A stretch of DNA of 9,521 nt from Candidatus Omnitrophota bacterium (GTDB lineage: Bacteria; Omnitrophota; Gorgyraeia; 2-01-FULL-45-10). The notes beneath the pieces were generated by a model. It did no database searches. It was not told where the DNA came from and saw only the letters and a list, made by a program, of their open reading frames with translations. The first letter of the stretch is position 1; every line of letters begins with the position of its first letter. Shown piece after piece: positions 6,740-9,521 of the stretch. Where the stretch lies: positions 1-9,521 of the forward strand of contig JAPLMH010000156.1 of assembly GCA_026387135.1 (NCBI GenBank). Reading direction: 5' to 3'. Both the position numbers and the translations under genes were made by a program.

Positions 6740-6940
6740 ATGCCCAAGATAAAGATAGATAAGAATAGATGCAAGGGGTGCTATCTCTGCATAGTGAACT
6801 GCCCCAACTCCCTGATAAAGATAGATGATGAGTTGAACGCAAAAGGGGTGAAGCCCGTCGTATTTTCAGGCGGAAAGTGCACGGGTTGCGCCATGTGCGC
6901 CATCATATGCCCGGAATTCATAATAGAGGTATATAAATAG
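6740..6940 (+). CDS. Ferredoxin with two [4Fe-4S] sites, delta subunit of 2-oxoacid:ferredoxin oxidoreductase
   Basis: This 66-residue iron-sulfur protein carries two complete cluster motifs: C11-x2-C14-x2-C17-x3-C21-P and C47-x2-C50-x2-C53-x3-C57-P. By fold logic the last Cys of each motif helps ligate the other cluster. Such small ferredoxins are the delta subunit (VorD/KorD type) that passes electrons from the thiamine-bound beta subunit to soluble ferredoxin. It sits four bases after dxs and two bases before the alpha subunit, which supports that role. Because it directly follows dxs, it could also serve the iron-sulfur reductases IspG and IspH of the MEP pathway, but that is only inference. 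The ribosome site is weak, so translation may depend on ribosomes finishing dxs. Confidence 0.92.
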   Translation: MPKIKIDKNRCKGCYLCIVNCPNSLIKIDDELNAKGVKPVVFSGGKCTGCAMCAIICPEFIIEVYK

Positions 6941-6942
6941 TC

Positions 6943-7998
6943 ATGTCAAAAAAGCTATTGATGTGCGGTAACGAAGCATGCGGAGAAGGCGCTGTATTGG
7001 CAGGCTGTAAATTCTATGCCGGCTATCCCATAACTCCCCAGAATGAGCTGATAGCCTATATGGGCAAGAGGATGGGCGAGATAAACGGGATATTCATTCA
7101 GGCAGAGTCTGAACTAGCCGCCATAAATATGGTATTTGGCGCGGCGGCGGCCGGCGAGCGGGCGATGACTTCCTCGTCGAGTCCAGGAGTGAGCCTTAAA
7201 CAGGAGGGGATATCCTACATAGCAGGAGCCGAGTTACCGTGCGTGATAGTAAATATGCAAAGAGGCGGCCCCGGGCTGGGCAATATCGCGCCGGCGCAGA
7301 GCGACTACTTTCAGTCCGTAAAAGGCGGCGGACACGGCGATTATAAGGTAATAGTATTTGCGCCCTCGTCGGCACAGGAGTTATTGGACTATACCTTCAT
7401 GGCGTTTGATGTCGCCGACAAATACAGAAATCCGGTACTTATACTGGGAGACGGCCTACTGGGACAGATGATGGAGCCGGTGACCATAATCAAAGAGAAT
7501 TACAAGCCTCATCTTGTAGAAAAGCCGTGGGCGCTCACAGGCTGTAAAGGCAGGAAACCAAACATAGTGAGATCCTTCTTTCTTGGAGAGGGCGCTTTAG
7601 AAGAACATAATAAAAGGCTGCAGGAAAAGTACAGGACTATTACGAATGCGGAAGTCCGCGCCCAGACATTTAACTTAAAAGACAGCGAGATAGTCATAGT
7701 TGCGTACGGTTCGGTCGCGAGGACCGCCAAGGCGGCAATGGAGAGCGCCCGCGCCAAAGGCATCAAAGTTGGACTGATAAGGCCGATAAGCCTGTGGCCC
7801 TTTCCTTCAAAGATCATCAAAGACGCGTCATTCGGAAGGTGCAAAAAATTCCTGGTGATAGAGATGAGCTCCGGTCAGATGGTGGAAGATGTAATGCTCG
7901 CCGTCAACGGCAAGAGCGAAGTGGATTTTTATGGCAGGATGGGCGGCGGAATACCGACTGAAGAAGAGGTCCTGGCCCGGATAGAGGCTCTCGTATGA
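6943..7998 (+). CDS. vorB: 2-oxoacid:ferredoxin oxidoreductase alpha subunit, VorB type
   Basis: This is the alpha (pyrimidine-binding) subunit of an anaerobic enzyme that oxidatively decarboxylates a 2-oxoacid with CoA, giving acyl-CoA, CO2 and reduced ferredoxin. Domain I has GNEACGEGAVLAGCKFYAGYPITPQNE (9-35, YPITP at 28-32), AESELAAINMVFGAAAAGERAMTSSSSPG (54-82), and RGGPGLGNIAPAQSDYFQSVKGGGHGDY (107-134). Domain II is the C-terminal transketolase-like part from about 249 (IVIVAYGSVARTAKAAM) to 350. The length of 351 residues is close to the ~352 of the 2-ketoisovalerate oxidoreductase VorB family, the best match by motif. Related 2-oxoglutarate enzymes share the fold, so substrate is not certain: branched-chain 2-oxoacids or 2-oxoglutarate are both possible. 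AGAGGT at 6925-6930 precedes the ATG, and its stop overlaps the beta subunit start. Confidence 0.93.
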   Translation: MSKKLLMCGNEACGEGAVLAGCKFYAGYPITPQNELIAYMGKRMGEINGIFIQAESELAAINMVFGAAAAGERAMTSSSSPGVSLKQEGISYIAGAELPCVIVNMQRGGPGLGNIAPAQSDYFQSVKGGGHGDYKVIVFAPSSAQELLDYTFMAFDVADKYRNPVLILGDGLLGQMMEPVTIIKENYKPHLVEKPWALTGCKGRKPNIVRSFFLGEGALEEHNKRLQEKYRTITNAEVRAQTFNLKDSEIVIVAYGSVARTAKAAMESARAKGIKVGLIRPISLWPFPSKIIKDASFGRCKKFLVIEMSSGQMVEDVMLAVNGKSEVDFYGRMGGGIPTEEEVLARIEALV

Positions 7999-8666
7999 AG
8001 AAAAAAAATAGAAAAAAAATAAATAGATCGGCGAGCAAAAGAGCGGGAAAAAAGGTCGAAGAGAAGCTCGTATTCTCAAGGCCCCAGAGCCTTCGCGATG
8101 TCGATATGCATTATTGCGCCGGATGCGGGCATAGCATAGTCCATCGTCTCGTTTGTGAGGTCATAGACGAATTTAAGATCCGCGATCGGGTCATCGGCAT
8201 TGCGCCGGTAGGATGCGCGGTAATAGCCTATGACTATTGGGACTTCGATGTGAGCGAGGCAGCGCACGGCAGAACGCCGGCGGTGGCCACAGCCATAAAG
8301 AGGGTGAGGCCCGACAATATAGTATTTACGTACCAGGGCGATGGCGATCTAGCCGCGATAGGGACCGCGGAGATCATACACGCGGCCAACCGTGGCGAGA
8401 ATATCACGGTCATTTTTGTGAATAACGGAGTTTACGGCATGACGGGCGGTCAGATGGCCCCGACGACACTGGCGGGGCAGAAGACCTCTACCAGCATTGC
8501 CGGCAGAAGCTTAAGGAACGACGGATATCCGCTGAAGATGCTGGAGATGCTGGCCGTATTGCCGGGCGTCAGATATCTGGAGCGTGTTTCGGTCCACTCC
8601 GCACAGGAGATATTCCGCGCCAAGCGCGCGATATCCAAAGCCTTAGGCGTGGTCAAATCGTACTGA
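7995..8666 (+). CDS. vorA: 2-oxoacid:ferredoxin oxidoreductase beta subunit (thiamine-binding), C-terminally short
   Basis: The beta subunit binds thiamine diphosphate and pairs with the alpha subunit. Motifs are HYCAGCGH (39-46), GIAPVGCAV (68-76), AAHGRTPAVATAIKR (89-103), YQGDGDLAAIGTAEIIHAANRGENITVIFVNN (113-144, a GDG-x25-NN thiamine/Mg site), and GMTGGQMAPTT (148-158). Two ends are odd. The first 23 residues are a Lys/Arg-rich extension coded by A-rich DNA; no other start codon suits, and ATGA overlap with vorB fixes the ATG. The C-terminus stops at ISKALGVVKSY, where relatives continue about 45 residues through a GF.(F/L)VEVL..CPTNW block. The gamma subunit starts two bases later, so there is no room for that block here. 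All catalytic motifs are intact, so it may still work. GAGG at 7984-7987 is the ribosome site. Confidence 0.9.
   Translation: MKKKNRKKINRSASKRAGKKVEEKLVFSRPQSLRDVDMHYCAGCGHSIVHRLVCEVIDEFKIRDRVIGIAPVGCAVIAYDYWDFDVSEAAHGRTPAVATAIKRVRPDNIVFTYQGDGDLAAIGTAEIIHAANRGENITVIFVNNGVYGMTGGQMAPTTLAGQKTSTSIAGRSLRNDGYPLKMLEMLAVLPGVRYLERVSVHSAQEIFRAKRAISKALGVVKSY
8001..8019 (+). repeat. Two A8 homopolymer tracts at the start of the beta-subunit gene
   Basis: Runs of eight A at 8001-8008 and 8012-8019 are separated by three bases, and encode part of the Lys-rich N-terminus. Reading through by hand, loss or gain of one A in either run leads to a stop codon within about 11 codons of the start. Such runs are classic sites of polymerase slippage, so they could lower or vary the yield of full-length beta subunit. 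Confidence 0.6.
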
Positions 8667-8668
8667 TT

Positions 8669-9208
8669 ATGAAAACCAATAAGATCGATATTTTGCTGGC
8701 GGGTTTTGGCGGACAGGGAATAATGATGATGGGCAAACTCCTGGCCCAGGCCGGCCTGGCGTCACGCAAGAATGTGACCTGGATGCCCTCTTACGGCGCG
8801 GAAGTGCGCGGGGGGACGGCTTATTCCATGACGAAGATATCGGATAAGGAGATAGCCAATCCGATAGTTACAGCGCCGGATATACTCGTGGCGATGAACG
8901 AACCTTCGCTGGTGAAGTATGAGGGGATGCTGAAGCCGAAGGGCCTGCTGATACTGAACAAGTCACTCATAAATTCAAAACCAAAACGCAAAGACCTGAA
9001 AGTAGTCTCGATACCAATGACGGAGTTGGCGTCGAAGCTGGGGAGCGTGCGTTCGGCCAATATGGTGGCTGTGGGGGTCCTGTTAAAACGGTCTAAATTA
9101 TTTCCGGTGAGGATAGTGACCGGCGCTTTGCATGAAATGTTGGGCGGCAAAGAGGATATATTTTTGATGAACAAAAAAGCTATCGAGAAAGGTTACGCAA
9201 GGGCTTAA
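8669..9208 (+). CDS. vorC: 2-oxoacid:ferredoxin oxidoreductase gamma subunit
   Basis: The gamma subunit binds the CoA substrate and completes the alpha-beta-gamma-delta enzyme. The 179 residues match the family's usual 180 or so. It opens with IDILLAGFGGQGIMMMGKLLAQAG (6-29, GFGGQG at 12-17), followed by the hallmark SYGAEVRGGTAYSM (41-54), a central stretch AMNEPSLVKYEGMLKPKGLLILN, and SVRSANMVAVGVLLK towards the C-terminus. The fold is complete. It starts two bases after the beta stop with no clear ribosome site of its own (the upstream bases are AATCGTACTGATT), so it is likely made by translational coupling to the beta subunit. A slip in the beta A8 tracts would then reduce gamma as well. 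Confidence 0.93.
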   Translation: MKTNKIDILLAGFGGQGIMMMGKLLAQAGLASRKNVTWMPSYGAEVRGGTAYSMTKISDKEIANPIVTAPDILVAMNEPSLVKYEGMLKPKGLLILNKSLINSKPKRKDLKVVSIPMTELASKLGSVRSANMVAVGVLLKRSKLFPVRIVTGALHEMLGGKEDIFLMNKKAIEKGYARA

Positions 9209-9211
9209 TCT

Positions 9212-9521
9212 ATGGTGAGAGTCCGTTTTGCGCCCAGTCCGACGGGATATCTGCATATAGGAAGCGCCAGGACGGCGCTCTTTAACTGGCTTTACGCCAG
9301 GCATCATGGCGGCAAGTTCATCTTAAGGATAGAGGACACGGACAAGGTTCGTTCTGAGCAAAAATTTCTCGTTGAGATAATGACGGACTTAAAATGGCTG
9401 GGCATTGACTGGGACGAGGAGCCGATAAAACAAAGTGAGCGTTTTGAGGTTTACCGCAAGGCGGCCGATCTCTTGGTGAAGGCGGGTTCGGGGTACCGGG
9501 AGGGTGAGGCATATATATTCA
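9212..9521 (+). CDS. gltX: Glutamyl-tRNA synthetase, N-terminal part (cut by window end)
   Basis: This class I aminoacyl-tRNA synthetase attaches glutamate (or glutamate to tRNA-Gln, for later amidation) to tRNA. The visible 103 residues carry RFAPSPTGYLHIGSARTALFN (5-25; HIGS is the usual GluRS form of the HIGH ATP-binding motif), LRIEDTD (38-44), and WLGIDWDEEP (62-71). After LLVKAG the chain reads SGYREGEAYIF, which resembles a jump from the usual 'AYRC/AYR' strand directly to the strand before the 'FKVP' segment. That skips roughly 40 residues, including the zinc-knuckle Cys region found in many homologues. It starts three bases after the gamma stop. AAGGG at 9199-9203 is a modest ribosome site. 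The KMSKS motif and anticodon domain lie outside the window. Confidence 0.94.
   Translation, partial: MVRVRFAPSPTGYLHIGSARTALFNWLYARHHGGKFILRIEDTDKVRSEQKFLVEIMTDLKWLGIDWDEEPIKQSERFEVYRKAADLLVKAGSGYREGEAYIF

Noticed and set aside
6745..6772. GATA-like short repeats at the ferredoxin start
   Set aside because: They encode KIKIDKNRC, typical ferredoxin N-terminal residues; the repeat arises from Lys/Ile/Asp codon choice.
6138..6842. 234-residue antisense frame over the end of dxs and the ferredoxin start
   Set aside because: Low-complexity Ser/Thr-rich shadow crossing two confidently assigned genes; no family motif.
8620..8668. Frameshift hiding the missing beta-subunit C-terminus
   Set aside because: The gamma start and its first conserved codons begin at 8669, so no sequence in another frame remains that could encode the missing block. 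A true or assembly-level deletion is the only option.

Overview
The window is a tightly packed, entirely plus-strand run of bacterial housekeeping and anaerobic-metabolism genes. In order it holds the tail of a probable 5-formyltetrahydrofolate cyclo-ligase, rny, ymdB, xseA, xseB, a short-chain polyprenyl synthase (ispA-like), dxs, a 2Fe4S-cluster ferredoxin, the alpha, beta and gamma subunits of a 2-oxoacid:ferredoxin oxidoreductase of the VorB type, and the first third or less of gltX. No tRNA, rRNA, CRISPR array, insertion sequence or foreign island is visible. The only gaps above 20 bases are the leader before rny (about 110 bases) and the xseA-xseB gap (47 bases).

Organism: bacterial. 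By eye, codon use favours AUA for isoleucine and AGG for arginine. The strict-anaerobe type ferredoxin oxidoreductase, the rny-ymdB pair and the xseA-xseB-ispA-dxs block together suggest an uncultivated anaerobic lineage. Omnitrophota is my best guess, but this is weak inference and not proven by the sequence.

Layout: region 1 (1-2541) is RNA turnover, with membrane-anchored RNase Y and the metallophosphoesterase YmdB that is its neighbour in many bacteria. Region 2 (2538-4063) encodes both subunits of exonuclease VII. Region 3 (4070-6735) is isoprenoid supply, with Dxs at the head of the MEP pathway and the prenyl chain elongation enzyme. Region 4 (6740-9208) is a four-gene 2-oxoacid:ferredoxin oxidoreductase. 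Region 5 (9212-end) starts glutamyl-tRNA synthetase. Overlaps of the ATGA type (ymdB/xseA, ispA/dxs, vorB/vorA) and gaps of 2-6 bases argue for one long operon with translational coupling.

Most of the window is ordinary, and I see no strong candidate for a new multi-gene system. The parts worth a second look are: (a) a pair of 13-bp palindromes, 21 bp apart, that together form a 14-bp perfect hairpin over the xseA stop codon; (b) a 12-bp perfect inverted repeat just inside the xseA start; (c) three proteins lacking segments their families normally have (prenyl synthase after the second DDxxD, beta subunit C-terminus, GluRS zinc-knuckle region); (d) two A8 tracts opening the beta-subunit gene, where any single-base slip gives an early stop; (e) a structured leader before rny; and (f) substitutions at normally conserved sites in YmdB and Dxs.
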